64,000 nt of DNA from DATMER01 sp034667225 (GCA_034667225.1 JAXDKG010000062.1:1-64000); one strand, 5' to 3'; shown: positions 1 to 14,600, counted from the first letter of the stretch. Notes: generated by a model from the sequence alone, not told the origin. Made by a program: numbers and translations.

Positions 1-2600
1 GCCTACTGGAAGGAGGCTCTCGCGGGTTTGCCGGCGCTGGAGCTTCCCACCGACCGGCCGCGGCCGGCCGTCCAGACCTACCGCGGCGACTGCCACCGCC
101 TGCGGCTCTCCGGCGAGCTCGCGGCGGACCTGCGCGCGCGCAGCCGGGAGGGGCACGGCACCCTGTTCATGACCCTGATCGCGGGGTTCCAGGCGCTCCT
201 CGCCCGCCACAGCGGCCAGGAGGACCTGGCGGTCGGCGCGCCGCGGGCCGGGCGCACGAGCTCGAAGCTCGCCGGCACGGTGGGCTACTTCGTCAACCCG
301 GTCGTCCTGCGCGGCGACTTGGCGGGGGATCCCACGTTCGCGGAGCTCCTGGAGCGCACGAAGGAGAGGGTGCTCGCGGCCTTCGACCATGGCGACGTTC
401 CGCTGCCGGTTCTCGCCGAGCACCTGCAGCCGGTGCGCGACATCAGCCGGACGCCGCTGTTCCAGGTCTCGTTCGTGATGCAGAAGGAGACGCGCGGCGC
501 CGAGGGGCTCACCGCCTTCGCCCTGGGCGAGGAGGGGGTCGCGATCGGACCGGAGGACTTCCGGCTGGAGACGCTGTCGGTCGACCGGCCGCCGTCGCCC
601 TTCGACCTGATGCTCCACGTGGTGGAGAGGCAAGGCGGGCTGAGCTTCGCGCTGCAGTACAACGCCGACTTGTTCGATGCCGCGACCGCGGAGCGCCTGA
701 TGGAGCGCTTCGAGCTGCTGCTGCGCTCGGTCGCCGGGCGCGCGGACCTGGCGCTCTCCGAGCTGCCGGTCCTCACCGGGGCGGAGATCCTGCAGCTCCG
801 CGCCTGGAACGACACGGCCGGCCCGGTCAGCGAGTCGAACCTCTGGGAGCTGTTCGCGGTGCAGGCGGAGCGGTCGGCGGGCGAGGTGGCGGTGGTGTTC
901 GAGGAGGAGCAGGTCACCTACCGCGAGCTGTCGCGGCGGGCCGCGGCCCTCGCCCGGCACCTGGAGGGGCTGGGGGTCGGACCCGAGGTGGTGGTGGGGG
1001 TGGCCGCGGAGCGCTCGGTCGACCTGGTGGTCGCGCTCCTGGGCGTGCTCGGCGCCGGCGGCGCCTACCTGCCGCTCGAGCCGAGCCTGCCGGCGCAGCG
1101 CCTGGCCATGATCCTGGAGGACGCCCGGCCGGCGGTCCTGCTGACCTGTCGATGTCATGCCGGCGCGCTGCTGCTTGAGGCCCTGCCCACCGGAACACGC
1201 CTCGCCTGGCTCGACGACCTCGCAAACCTCCTCTCCCTCTCCGACGACGGCTGGCAACCTGCCAGGCCTTCTGCAGACAATGCGGCCTACGTCATCTACA
1301 CGTCGGGCTCGACCGGCCGGCCGAAGGGGGTGGTCAACACCCACCGCGGCATCCTGAACCGCCTGCTCTGGTTCCAGGACGCCTACGGTATTGACGCCTC
1401 CGAGGTGTTCCTCCAGAAGACCCCATTCGGCTTCGACGTCTCGGTTCCGGAATTCTTCGCTCCGCTGATCCTGGGCGCCCGCTTGGTGGTGGCCCGGCCG
1501 GAGGGGCACCGGGACAGCGCCTATCTCGTCGAGCTGGTGCAGCGGGAGGGGATCACGACGATCCACTTCGTCCCCTCCATGCTGCCCTTCTTCCTGGCCG
1601 AGGAGGGCGTGTCCGGCTGCCGGTCGCTGCGCCGCGTGCTGGTGAGCGGCGAGGCCGTGCCCTGGGAGGCGGAGCAGCGCTGCCTGGAGGTGCTGCCGGT
1701 CCCGCTTTTGAACCTGTACGGTCCGACCGAGGCCGCGGTCGAGGTGACGGCTTGGTCCTGCCAGCCGGCGGAGCATCCGCGGCCGGTGCCGATCGGCCGG
1801 CCGGTGCGCAACACGCAGATCCACGTGGTGGGCCGGCGGCTGGAGCCGGCTCCCGCGGGAGCGGTGGGGGAGCTCGCCATCGGCGGCGTGCAGGTGGCTC
1901 GCGGCTATCTCAACCGCCCGGACCTGACCGCCGAGCGGTTCGTGCCCGATCCGTTCAGCCCGGAGCCGGGTGCCCGCATGTACCGCACGGGCGACCTCTG
2001 CCGGCACCTGCCGGGGGGCGAGATCGAGTACCTGGGGCGGCTCGACGATCAAGTGAAGATCCGCGGCTTCCGCATCGAGCCGCGCGAGATCGAGATCGCG
2101 CTGGGGACCCATCCCGACGTCCGGGAAACCGCGGTCGTGGTACGCCAGGAGGGACCGGAGAAGTCGCTCCTCGCCTGCGTGGTGGTGTCCTCCACGGGCG
2201 CCACGGCCGACCGGCTGCGCGACTACCTGGCTGCCCGCCTGCCGTCCTACATGGTGCCGTCGTTCGCGTTCGGCGAGGCGCTCGACCGCCTGCCCAACGG
2301 CAAGCTCGACCGCCGGGCGCTCTCCCGCTGGACTCCCGCGGCCGAGACCGCCCGCCGGATCACGGCGCCGCGCACGCCTCTCGAAGAGCTGCTCGCGGGC
2401 CTCTTCGCCGAGGTGCTCCAGGTGGAGCGCATCGGCGTCGAGGATGACTTCTTCGAGCACGGCGGCCACTCGCTCGCGGTCATGAGACTGGCCGCGCGGG
2501 TCCGCGAGGCCCTCCGGGTCGAGCTGCCGCTCCATCGCGTCTTCGAGACGCCGACCGTGGCGGCGCTCGCCCGGCTGATCGAGGGCACGGATCGCAGCGC
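1..2600 (+). other. NRPS module 1: C (partial)-A1-T1, Ser-like code
   Basis: The C domain lacks its first part, including the HHxxxDG motif, because the window begins here. A1 spans about 771-2330. By eye against GrsA the specificity residues read D-V-P-H-L-S-L-V-E-K. That is close to the serine pattern (DVWHLSLIDK type), with Pro instead of Trp at position 239, so a hydroxylated small residue is the best guess. The T-domain serine codon is 2470-2472. The prediction is a manual alignment, not a model score. Confidence 0.75.
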
Positions 2601-5600
2601 GGCCCCTCCTCTCGTCCCAGTGCCGAGAGACCTGCCGCTGCCGCTCTCCTTCGCGCAACAGCGGCTCTGGTTCCTGCACCAGATGGAGCCGGAGAGCGCG
2701 GTCTACAACATGCCGGCCGCGATCCGCCTGCGGGGTCCCCTGGAGCCCGCGGTGCTCGCCGCCGCGCTGGGCGAGGTGGTGCGCCGCCACGAGTCGCTGC
2801 GCACCCGCTTTGCGGACGGTCCGGTCCAGGTCGTCGATGCGCCGGCGCCCTTCGTCCTGGCGGAGATCGACCTCGCGGGCCTGGCCTCCGAGGCCCTGCG
2901 CCCGTTCGATCTCTCCCGCGGGCCGCTGCTGCGGGCGAGCCTGGCGAGGCTGGGAGAGGAGGAGCACCTCCTCCTCCTGAACATGCACCACATCGTCAGC
3001 GACGGCTGGTCGCTGCGCATCCTGGCCCGCGAGCTGGGTGAGGCCTACGAGGCTCTCTCCCAGGGCCTCCCACCCGAGCTGCCGGTTCTCGAAGTCCAGT
3101 ACGGCGACTACGCGGTCTGGCAGCGGAGCTGGCTCCAGGGCGAGCTGCTGGAGTCCGAGATCGCGCATTGGCGTGAACGGCTGGCGGGCACTCCCGCCGT
3201 GCTCGACCTGCCGCTCGATCGTCCGCGGCCGGCGGTGATGGGCGACCGTGGCGCGAGCCGCGCGGTGGTCCTGCCACCCGGCCTGCTGGCCGCCGCGAGC
3301 TCGATGGCGCGGCGCCAGGGGGTCACCCTGTTCATGGCGGTCCTGGCCGCGTACCAGGCGCTTCTCTCCCGCGTGAGCCGCTCCGAGGACGTGAGCGTCG
3401 GCACGCCGGTGGCCGGGCGGCGCGACCTGCACACCGAGGGGCTGATCGGGTTTTTCGTCAACACGCTGGTGATGCGCACCGACCTCTCGGGCGAGCCGTC
3501 GTTCGCGGCCCTGCTCGCCCGGGTGCGGGCGATCGCGCTCGACGCCTATGGCCACCAGGACGTGCCGTTCGAGAAGCTCGTCGAGGAGCTGCACCCGCGG
3601 CGCGACTTGAGCTACTCGCCGCTGTTCCAGGTCTCGTTCGTCCTGGAGGCCGAGCCGCCGCCGGCGCTGCGCCTCGGCGATGTCGAAGCGGCCCTCTGGC
3701 CGCTGGAGGCGGAGACCGAGAAGTTCGACCTGATCCTCACCCTCGGGGTGAACGCGGCGGACACCGAGGGCCTCCTCTCCGGGACGTTCGGCTATCGCAC
3801 GGACCTGTTCGACGGCGCCACGGTCGACCGCCTTGCCGGCGCTTTCACCCGCCTGCTGGCCGCGGCCGTGGAAGATCCGCGGCGGCCCGTCTCCGAGCTG
3901 CCGTTGCTGTCCGCGGCGGAGCGCGAGCAGCTCCTGGCCCTCTGGAGCGGCAAGGCCACAACCTACCCGCGGGAGGCCACGATCCATGGCCTCTTCGCCG
4001 AGCAGGCGGCGCTCCGGCCAGACGCCGTGGCCGTCGAGGGCATGGACGAATCCCTCACCTACGGCGAGCTGAAGCGCCGGGCCGGCCTCTGGGCGCGCCG
4101 CCTGCGCGCCCTGGGCGTTGGGCCCGAGGTGCGGGTGGGTATCTGCCTGGACCGCTCGCCGGCGCGGATCGTCGCGACGCTCGCGGTTCTCGAAGCCGGC
4201 GGCGCCTTCGTGCCTCTCGACCCCTCCTATCCGCAGGAGCGCCTGGCCTACCTGTTGCGCGACAGCGCCGCTTCCGTGCTGGTAACGGAGGAGCGCTGGC
4301 TCGCCTCCCTGCCGGAGACCGGCGCAGCCGTGCTCTGCCTGGACCGCGACGAGCCGTTCGAGGCCCCGGCCGGAGCGCCGGAAGACATCCCGGCGTCGGG
4401 CCTCGCCTACGTGATGTACACGTCGGGCTCGACGGGCGAGCCCAAAGGCGTCGCCGTGCCGCACCGGGCGGTCGTGCGCCTGGTGCGCGGGACGGGCTAC
4501 GCCCGCTTCGGCCCGGACGAGGTGTTCCTGCAGCTCGCGCCCTACGCCTTCGACGCCTCGACCCTGGAGATCTGGGGCGCGCTCTTGAACGGCGGGCGGG
4601 TGGTGATGCCGCCGCCTGGGCTGCTGTCGCCGGCCGAGCTCGGAGACCTGCTGGGCCGCCACGGCGTGACCACGCTCTGGCTCACCGCCGGCCTGTTCCA
4701 CCAGATGGTGGAGGAGAACCTGGCGGGGCTCGCCGGGGTGCGCCAGCTCCTGGCCGGCGGCGACGTGCTGTCCGTGCCGCACGTCCGCCGGGTGCTGGAG
4801 GAGCTTCCCGGCACCCTCCTGATCAACGGCTACGGCCCGACCGAGAACACCACGTTCACCTGCTGCCATCCGGTTACGAAGGGGGGCCTGGAGCCCTCAA
4901 CCCCCTCAACCCCCTCAGTACCGTTGGGGCGCCCGATCGCCAACACGTCGGTGTACGTGCTGGACCGCAACCTCCAGCCGGTGCCGGCCGGAGTGGCCGG
5001 CGAGCTGTTCACGGGCGGAGACGGGCTCGCGCGCGGCTACCTGGGCTGGCCGGAGCGCACGGCCGAGCGCTTCGTGCCCGACCCGTTCGGCAGCGAGCCG
5101 GGCGGGCGCCTGTACCGCACCGGCGACCTGGTGCGGTGGCGGGCGAGCGGAGACCTCGAGTTCCTGGGCCGGATCGACAGCCAGGTCAAGGTGCGCGGCT
5201 TCCGGGTCGAGCCCGGCGAGATCGAGGCCGCGCTCTCGGCCCACCCCTGGGTGCGGGACGCTGTGGTGCTGGCGCGCAAGGAGGGGACGGTAACGCTCCT
5301 GGTGGCCTGCGTGGCCGGGCCGCAGACCGGGACGCCAGAACCCGCGGAGCTGCGCGACTTCCTGCGCGAGCGGCTGCCCGACTACATGCTGCCGTCCGGC
5401 TACGTGTTCCTCCCTTCGCTGCCGCTGACCGCGAACGGCAAGGTGGACAGGAAGGCGCTCGCGGAGCTGCGCCCGGAGAGAGTGGCCGCGAGCGCCGGAG
5501 CGGTGCCGCGCACTCCCACGGAGGAGCTGGTCGCCGGCATCTTCGCCGCGCTCTTGAAGGTGGAGCGGGTGGGGGTCGCGGACGACTTCTTCGCGCTCGG

Positions 5601-8600
5601 CGGACATTCGCTCCTGGCGACGCAGGTCGTATCGCGGGTGCGCTCCGTCTTCGGCGTGGACCTGCCGGTGCGAACGATCTTCGAGTCGTCGACGGTCGAG
5701 AGTCTGGCCGAGTGGATCGAGCGCTTGGCGCGCCCCGGGGAGAGCCCCGGGGAGCCGGACCTCGTGCGGTCCTTGGGTGAGCGGAGCCGGGTCCTGTCCT
5801 TCGCGCAGCAGCGGCTCTGGTTCCTGGACCAGCTCGAGCCGGGCAGCCCGCTTTACAACATCGCGCTGGCAGTCGAGCTGAAGGGCGGGCTCGACCGGAT
5901 GGCGCTGGCCGCGGCGCTCGGCGAGGTGGTGCGCCGGCACGAGTCGCTGCGGACGGCGTTCCCCGTCGTGGCGGGCGCGCCGGTCCAGGTCATCGCCGAT
6001 CCTGAGCCCTCCGGCTTCGCCCTGCCTCTGATCGACCTCCAGGGATTGGCCGGGCCCGCGCGGGGAGCGGAGGAGAGCCGCCTGGCAGCCGCCGAGGCGC
6101 GGCGGCCGTTCGACCTCGGGCGCGGGCCGCTGCTGCACGCCGCGCTGCTCCGGTCGGAGCCCGGGCGGCACGTGCTCCTCCTGGCCATGCACCACATCGT
6201 GAGCGATGGCTGGTCCATGGGAGTGCTGGTCCGGGAGCTCGGGGCGCTTTACAGGGCCTTCCTCGACGGCCGGCCGAGCCCGCTGCCAGAGCTCGAGCTG
6301 CAGTACGGGGACTTCGCCGCCTGGCAGCGCCGGCACCTGTCGGGCGAGCTCCTGGACGCGGAGCTCGCCTGGTGGCGGGAGCGGCTCGCGGGGATGCCGC
6401 CGGCGCTCGATTTGCCGGCGGATCGCCCGCGGCCGGCTCACCGCAGCCTGCGCGGGGAGGTCCACGAGTTCGCCGTCGGCAGGGAGGGCCTCGCCGGCCT
6501 GACGGAGCTCTCGCGGCGGCAGGGGACGACGCTCTTCATGACGCTCCTCGCCGGGTTCGCCGGGCTCCTGCAGCGCTACACAGGCCAGGATGACCTGGTG
6601 GTGGGCGCGCCGATCGCGGGGCGCACCCGGACTGAAACCGAGGCGCTGATCGGCTTATTCGTCAACACCCTGCCCCTGCGCGTCGACCTCTCGGGCTCCC
6701 CGGCCTTCCCGGAGCTGCTGGGCCGGGTGCGGGAGACGACGCTCGCGGCCTACGCCCACCAGGAGGTGCCGTTCGAGCGGCTGGTCGAGGAGCTGGCGCC
6801 GGCGCGCGACCTGGGCCGGCCGCCGCTGGTGCAGGTGCTGTTCGCCCTCCAGAACGCCCCGTCGGACCCTCCGGAGCTGCCGGGGCTCGCGCTCGCCGTC
6901 TCCCCGGTGATGACGGGGACGGCAAAGTTCGAGCTGGCCTGCACCTTCACCGAGAGGGAGCGCGGCCTCGAGGGGATGCTCGAATACAGCCGCGACCACT
7001 TCGACCGCACCACGGCGCTGCGTCTCGCGGCCGGCCTCGTGCGCCTTCTCGAAGAGGCCGTGGCGGCACCGGAGACCCGTGTCGGCGAGCTGCCGGTCCT
7101 TTCCCCTGCCGAGCGGGCCGCGCTCGTCTTCGAGTGGAACGACACGGCGGCGGAGTCGGGAGCGCCCCTGGTCCACGAGCTTGTCGCCGCCTGGGCGCGG
7201 CGGCAGCCGGACGCCCTGGCGGTCGCCGCGCCAGGAGACCGCCTCGGTTACGGCGAGCTCGTGGAGCGCGCCGGGCGGATCGCGCGGCGACTGGTCCGGC
7301 ACGGAGTCGGTCCCGAGGCGCGGGTGGCGGTGTGCGCCGGAGCCACGGTCCACCGGGTGGTGGCGAGCCTCGCCGTCCTCATGGCGGGCGGGGCCTACGT
7401 TCTCCTGGACCCCGAGGCTCCGCCCGACCGTCTGGCCCTCCTGGTGGCCGACTCCAGGGCGGCGCTCGTGCTCGCCGAGCTGGCGCTGGCCGGGCTCTTC
7501 CAGGGTGTCGTCATCGGGATCGAGGAAGCGGGCGCCAGGGAGGAAGCGGGCTCGTTCCGGCCTCCCGCGGTGGATCCGGGCGGTCTCGCCTATGTGGTCT
7601 ATACCTCCGGCTCGACCGGCCTCCCCAAGGGGGTCGCGGTCTCGCACGCGGGCCTCTCGAACCTGGTGAGCTGGCATTGCGCCGCCTACGGCCTGGACCC
7701 GGCCGACCGCGGGACCCTGATCGCCAATCCCTCGTTCGACGCCGCGGTCTGGGAGCTCTGGCCCTACCTGGCGGCCGGCGCCAGCGTCCACATCCCCGAG
7801 GAGGAGACGCGCCTCTCGCCCGCGGCGGTCGTGCGCTTCTGGCGGGAGGAGGGGATCACCTGGAGCTTCCTCCCCACGGCGCTGGCCGAAGAGGTCCTGC
7901 TGGAGGAGGAGATCCTCGACGGGGGGCTCGCCCTCAAGGGCCTGCTGTGCGGCGGCGACCGCCTGCACCGGGCGCCGCGGCCCGGTCTGCCGTTCGCCCT
8001 GATCAACCACTACGGCCCGACCGAGGTGAGCGTGGTCTCCACGGCCGCGGCCGTGCCGCCGGAGATCCCCGGGGCGCCCCCGATCGGGCGGCCGATCCGC
8101 AACGTCCGTTCCTGGGTGGTGGACTCCCGGGGGGGCTTGGCGCCCCGCGGCGTCACGGGCGAGCTGTGGATCGGCGGCGCGAGCCTCGCGCGCGGCTACC
8201 TCGACCGGCCGGCGCTCACCGCCGAGCGCTTCCTGCCGGACCCCTGGAGCGGCGAGGCCGGGGAGCGCCTCTACCGCACGGGGGACCTGGTGCGCCAGCG
8301 GCCCGACGGCGGGCTCGAGTTCCTCGGCCGGATCGACTACCAGATCAAGCTGCGCGGGTTCCGCATCGAGCCCGGCGAGATCGAGGCCGCGCTGCACCGG
8401 CATCCGGCGGTGAGGGAGGCGGCGGTCGTGGTCCTGGGCCGCCGGCTGGTCGCCTACGTTGTCGTCGACGGGCAGACTCCCGACGGCCGGGAGCTGCGCG
8501 GGTTCCTGGGCGAGCGGCTGCCGGGCTACATGGTGCCGGCCGCCTACGTGACCCTGCCCGCGCTGCCGCTCACGCCGAGCGGCAAGCTGGATCGTAAGGC

Positions 8601-11600
8601 TCTGCCCGAGCCCGGAGGGGCCGAAGAGTCGACCGCCCCGCGGACCGGGACCGAGGAGCGGGTGGCGGCGATCTTCGCCGAGGTCCTGGGGATGGAGAGG
8701 GTCGGGGTGGAGGACGATTTCTTCGCGCTCGGCGGCCATTCGCTGCTGGCGATCCAGGTGTCCATGCGGGTCCGCTCCATCCTCGGGATCGAGCTGCCGT
8801 TGCGGGCGCTGTTCGAGGCGCCGACCGTCGAGCTCCTGGCCGCCCGGATTGAGCGCGAGGCGCCGGCCGGCGACGAGGCTCTCGCGCGGGTCTCGCGCGA
8901 CCAGCCGCTGGAGCTGTCGTTCTCGCAGCAGCGGCTCTGGTTCCTGGACCAGCTCGATCCCGGGAGCCCGCTCTACAACATCCCGGCGGCGGTCGAGCTG
9001 ACGGGCAGGCTCGACGTGGCGGCGATGGCCGCGGCCCTGGGCGAGGTGGTGCGGCGTCACGAGGCGCTGCGGACATCATTCCCAGCGGTGTCGGGTGAGC
9101 CGATTCAGGTGATCGCGGAGCCCGCCGCCTTCGACCTGCCGCTGGTGGACCTCCAGGGCCTGCCCGCGATCGAGCGCGAGCGGGAGGCGGGCCGCCTCGC
9201 CGCGGCCGAGGCGCGGTGGTCGTTTGACCTCGGCCGCGGACCGCTGCTGCGGCTGACGCTGCTCAGGAAGGCGGCAGGGGAGCATGTCGCGCTGGTCACG
9301 ATGCACCACATCGTGAGCGACGGCTGGTCCATGGGGATCCTCGTGCGGGAGCTCGGGACGCTCTACGCGGCCTTCGTTTCGGGCGCCGCGGGCGCCGCGG
9401 GCCGGCCGAGCCCGCTGCCGGAGCTCGCGCTCCAGTACGCGGACTTCGCCGCCTGGCAGCGCTCCCGCCTGGCCGGCAGGCTGCTCGAATCGGAGGTCGC
9501 CTGGTGGCGGGAGCAGCTCGCGGGGCTGCCGCCCGTGCTGGAGCTGCCCACGGACCACCCGCGGCCGGCCGACCGCAGCGTGCTCGGGGCGGTCCATGAC
9601 TTCACGGTCGGAGGCGAGACCCTCGCCGGGCTGAACGCCCTGTCCCAGCGGCGCGGGGCGACGCTCTTCATGACACTGCTCGCCGGGTTCGCCGCGCTCC
9701 TGGAGCGCTCCTCGGGCGAGAGCGACCTGGCGGTGGGCACGCCGATCGCGGGCCGCACCCGGATGGAGACGGAGCCGCTGATCGGCTTCTTCATCAACAC
9801 GCTGGCTCTGCGCGTCGACCTCTCGGGCTCCCCTTCCTTCGAGGATCTCCTGGGCCGGGTGCGGGAGACGACGCTCGCGGCCTACGCCCACCAGGAGCTG
9901 CCGTTCGACCGGCTGATCGAGGAGCTGGCGCCGGAGCGCGACCGCAGCCGCCCGCCGATCTTCCAGGTCGTGCTCGCCCTCCAGAACGCCTCGTCGGACA
10001 AGCTGGCGCTGCCGGGGCTCGAGGTCGAGGTGGCCCCGCTCTCGACCGGCACGGCGAAGTTCGAGATGGCCGTCGTCCTCAACGAGGCCGCCGAGGGTCT
10101 CGCGGGACTGATCGAGTACAGCCAGGCGCTGTTCGAGGCGGCGACCATCGGGCGCCTGGCCGGCCAGCTCACCCGGTTGCTTTCGGAGGCCGTGGCCGAT
10201 CCCTTCCGGCCGCTCCTGGAGCTGCCCCTCCTGTCCCGCGAAGAGCGCCACCAGCTCCTCTCCGAGTGGAACGACACGGTCGCTCCCTTCCCGGAGACAA
10301 CCCTGCTGCACCAGTTCTTCGAGGCGTCGGTGGAGCGGGCTCCGGAGGCGGTTGCGGCGGTCTGCGCGGGCCGCGGGCTGAGCTACGCCGAGCTGGACGT
10401 GCGGAGCAACCGCCTGGCCTGGCTGCTGCGCAACCTGGGCCACGGGCACGGCGCGCCGATCGGGGTCTGGGTCGAGCGCTCCCTGGACATGCTTGTCGCC
10501 GTCCTCGGCGTGCTCAAGGCGGGCGGCCACTACGTGGCTCTGGACGAGGCCTGGCCGGCCGACCGGGTCGAGTCGATCCTGGGCTCGACCGGCGCGCCCG
10601 CGATCGTCGCCGGTACCGGTCTGCTGCCCGCGGTCGAGGAGATGCGCTGGCGGCTGCCGGCCCTGAACGACGTGGTCTGCTTGGCCGTCGCCGAGCCGGA
10701 GCCGCCGGCCGAGACGATCGATCCGGAGAGCGTGCGCGAGCTGTGGGACTTCGTGGCCGAGCGGGCGGTCGACCGCGAGACGGCGGGCGGCTTCGTCAGC
10801 GCCTTCACGGGCGAGCCGATGAGCGCGGCCGAGGTCGACGAGTACCGCGACCGCGTCCTCTCCCTGGCCGGGCCCTGGCTGCGCCCCGGCGCGCGGGTGC
10901 TGGAGATCGGCAGCGGCTCGGGCCTGCTCCTCTGGGAGATGGCCTCCCGGGTGGCTCATGTCACCGGCGTCGACCCCTCTCCCCTCACCCAGGAGAGCAA
11001 CCGCGAGCACGCGGTCAGGGAAGGAATCGCGAACGTCGAGCTGCGGACCGCTTTCGCCCACGAGCTGGACGATCTCCTGGGCTCGGGCGAACGTTTTGAC
11101 TTGGTGCTCCTCGCCAGCACGGTGCAGTTCTTCCCCGGTCCTCGCTACCTGGAACATGTGCTCCGGTGGGCGCTCGGCCATCTCGCTCCGGGCGGAGCGG
11201 TCCTCATCGCCGACGTGCTCGACGCCCGGCGGCGCGAGGAGCTGCGGCGGGCGATCGAGGAGCACCGGGGAGCTGCCATCACTGGACGCCGCCAGGAGCT
11301 CTACCTCGATGAGGGCTTGTTCCAGGACCTGGGCGCTTCCGTCCACTACCGGACCGAGGGTTTCCCCAACGAGCTGCGCTTCCGCTATGACGTGCTCCTC
11401 ACCCAGGCCGGGGAGCGCCGCAAGCGTCTGTGGACCGGCTGGCACGTGGATCGCTGCCCGGTCGGCCGGCTGCCCCAGGTGGCTGCGCCGGACGATATCG
11501 CCTACGTCATCCACACCTCGGGCTCCACGGGCGAGCCCAAGGGCATCGTCGTCCAGCACCGGCCGGCGGCGAACCTGGTCGACTGGATCAACAGCGCGTT

Positions 11601-14600
11601 CGAGATCGGCCCGGAGGACCGGGGGCTGTTCGTCACCTCGCTGTGCTTCGACCTGTCGGTCTACGACATCTTCGGCGTGCTGGGCGCGGGCGGTACGGTG
11701 CACGTGGCCACGCGCGAGGAGCTGGCGGACCCCGACCACATGGTGGGCCTGCTGCGGACCGGCGGGATCACTCTCTGGGATTCGGCGCCCGCGGCGCTCG
11801 TGCAGCTCGCGCCGCTCTTCCCCGCGGAGCCGGACCGCTCCAGCCGGCTGCGGCGGGTGCTGCTCTCGGGCGACTGGATCCCGGTGACCCTGCCGGACCG
11901 GGTGCGGCACTCCTTCCCCGGAGCGCGGGTCATGGCGCTGGGCGGCGCAACCGAGGCTACGGTGTGGTCCAACTGGTTCCCGGTGGGGGTGGTCGATCCC
12001 GACTGGCCGAGCATCCCGTACGGCCGGCCGATCTCGAACGCCCGCTATCACGTGCTGGATGCCGGCTTCTCCCCCTCTCCGATCGGCGTTCCGGGCGACC
12101 TCTACATCGGCGGCGACTGCCTCTGCGCGGGCTACCGCCGGCCGGAGCTGACCGCGAACGCGTTCCTGCCGGATCCCTTCTCCGGCGTGCCGGGAGCCCG
12201 CCTCTATCGGACCGGCGACCGGGCGCGCTATCTCGTCGACGGCAACATCGAGTTCCTGGGGCGCCTGGACCAGCAGGTGAAAGTGCGGGGCTACCGCATC
12301 GAGCTCGGCGAGATCGAGGTCGCGCTGGCCCACCAGCCTGGCCTGCGCGAGGCCGTGGTGCTTGTGCGGGAGGACGAGCCGGGAGACCGGCGCCTGGTGG
12401 CCTATGTGGTTCCGTCCGTGGAGCCCTGCCCCTCGGCCGCGGAACTGCGCGACGCCCTGCGCCAGACGCTGCCCGAGTACATGATCCCCTCCGCGTTCGT
12501 GACCCTGGAGGCGTTGCCGGTCACGCCCAACGGCAAGCTCGACCGCCAGGCCCTGCCCGCTCCCCAGTGGAGCAGCGGCGCCGGGCTCGTGGCGCCGCGC
12601 ACGCCGGTCGAGAAACGGCTCGCGGCCATCTGGTCGGCCGTGCTCGGCGTGCCCCAGGTAGGGCTGGAGGACAACTTCTTCGACCTGGGTGGGCACTCGC
12701 TGCTCGCCACCCAGATGGTCTCCCGGGTGCGCGAGTCCTTCGGCGTGGAGCTGGCGTTGCGCACGCTCTTCGAGCGGCCGAGGCTGGACGAGCTGGCCGC
12801 CTGGTTGGAGGGCGAGGAGCGGTCCTGGGGCGCGGCCATCGTGCGGGTCCCTCGCGAGGAGCCGCACGTCCTGTCCTTCGCCCAGCAGCGGCTCTGGTTC
12901 CTGGACCAGCTCGAGCCGGGCAGCCCGGTCTACAACGTGCCGGCCGCGGTCGAGCTGAGAGGACGGCTCGACGTGGCGGCGCTCGCCTGGGCGTTCGGCG
13001 AGATGGTGCGGCGGCACAAGGTGCTGCGGACGACGTTCCGGTCGATCGCGGGCCAGCCGATGCAGGTCGTCGCGGAGCCCGCCGCCTTCGATCTGCCGGT
13101 GGTGGACTTGCAGTGGCACGGTGAGGAGGCGGACCGCCTGGCAGCCGCCGAGGCGCGGCGCCCGTTCGACCTCGTCCGGGGGCCGCTGCTGCGGGTGGTG
13201 CTGCTGCGGCTGGGAGGCGAAGAGCACGTCGCCCTGATCACGATGCACCACATCGTGAGCGACGCCTGGTCCATGGGCGTCCTGGTGCGGGAGCTCGGGG
13301 CGCTGTACGCGGCCTTCCTCAGCAACCGGCCGAGCCCGCTGCCCGATCTCGACGTCCAGTACGCGGACTTCGCCGCCTGGCAGCGCCGGCATCTCTCGGG
13401 CGAGCTCCTGGAGTCCGAGCTCGCTTGGTGGCGCGGGCAGCTCGCGGGCATGCCGCTGGTGCTGGACCTGCCCACGGATCACCCGCGGCCGGCCGTGCGC
13501 AGCGTGCGCGGGGCGGAGCACGGCTTCACGGTCGGATCGGAGACCCTCGCCGAGCTCGCGGGCCTGCACCAGCGCCAGGGCGGGACGCTCTTCATGGCGC
13601 TGCTCGCCGGCTTCATGGGCCTCCTGCAGCGCTACGCCAGCCAGGACGAGCTGGGGGTGGGGACGCCGATCGCAGGGCGGAACCGGGTCGAGACCGAGCC
13701 GCTGATCGGGCTGTTCGTCAACACGCTGGTGCTGCGCGGCGACCTCTCGGAGGACCCGGGCTTCGCAGAGCTCCTGGATCAGGTTCGCGAGACGACGCTC
13801 TCGGCCTACGCCCACCAGGACCTGCCGTTCGAGCGTCTGGTCGAGGTGCTGGCGCCCGAGCGGGACCTGAGCCGCCCGGCCGTGGTGCAGGTGCTGTTCT
13901 CGCTCCAGAACGCGCCATCGGGCACCCTGGAGCTGCCCGGGCTGGCGCTCTCGGTCTCCGTGGCGACGACCGGGACTGCCAAGTTCGACCTCGCCTGCAT
14001 GCTGGTGGAGACGGCGCGGGGTCTCGAAGGCACGTTCGAATACAGCCGGGACCTGTTCGAGGCCGCGACCATCGAGAGGCTGGCCGGCCACTTCGCGAGC
14101 CTGCTCGGCAGAGCCGCGGAGGCGCCGGGGCGGCGCCTGTCGGAGCTGCCGCTGCTGTCGGCGCGGGAGCGGGAGCAGCTCCTGGCCGAGTGGAGCTCCG
14201 GGGGAGTGCTGCCGCCCTCGGAGGTCTCTATCCACGCGCTCTTCGAAGCGCAGGCCGCCCGCGCGCCCGGGGCAACCGCCCTGGTCCGCGGCGCGACGGG
14301 GGAGCGCTGGACCTACGCCGAGCTCGACCGCTGGGCCGATTTCCTGGCGCAGCGCCTGGCCGGGCTCGGCGTCGGTCCGGAGGTGCGGGTCGGGGTCTGC
14401 CTCTCGCGCACGCCCATGCTCGTCGCCTCGCTCCTGGCGGTCCTCAAGGCCGGCGGCGCCTACGTGCCTCTCGACCCGCGCTACCCGCAGGAGCGGCTGG
14501 CCTTCCTGCTGGAGGACACCGCGGCGGCGGTCCTGCTCACCGAGCCGGACCTCGTGGACCGGCTCCCCGGGCACCGGGCGGAGGTGCTGCTCGTGGAAGG

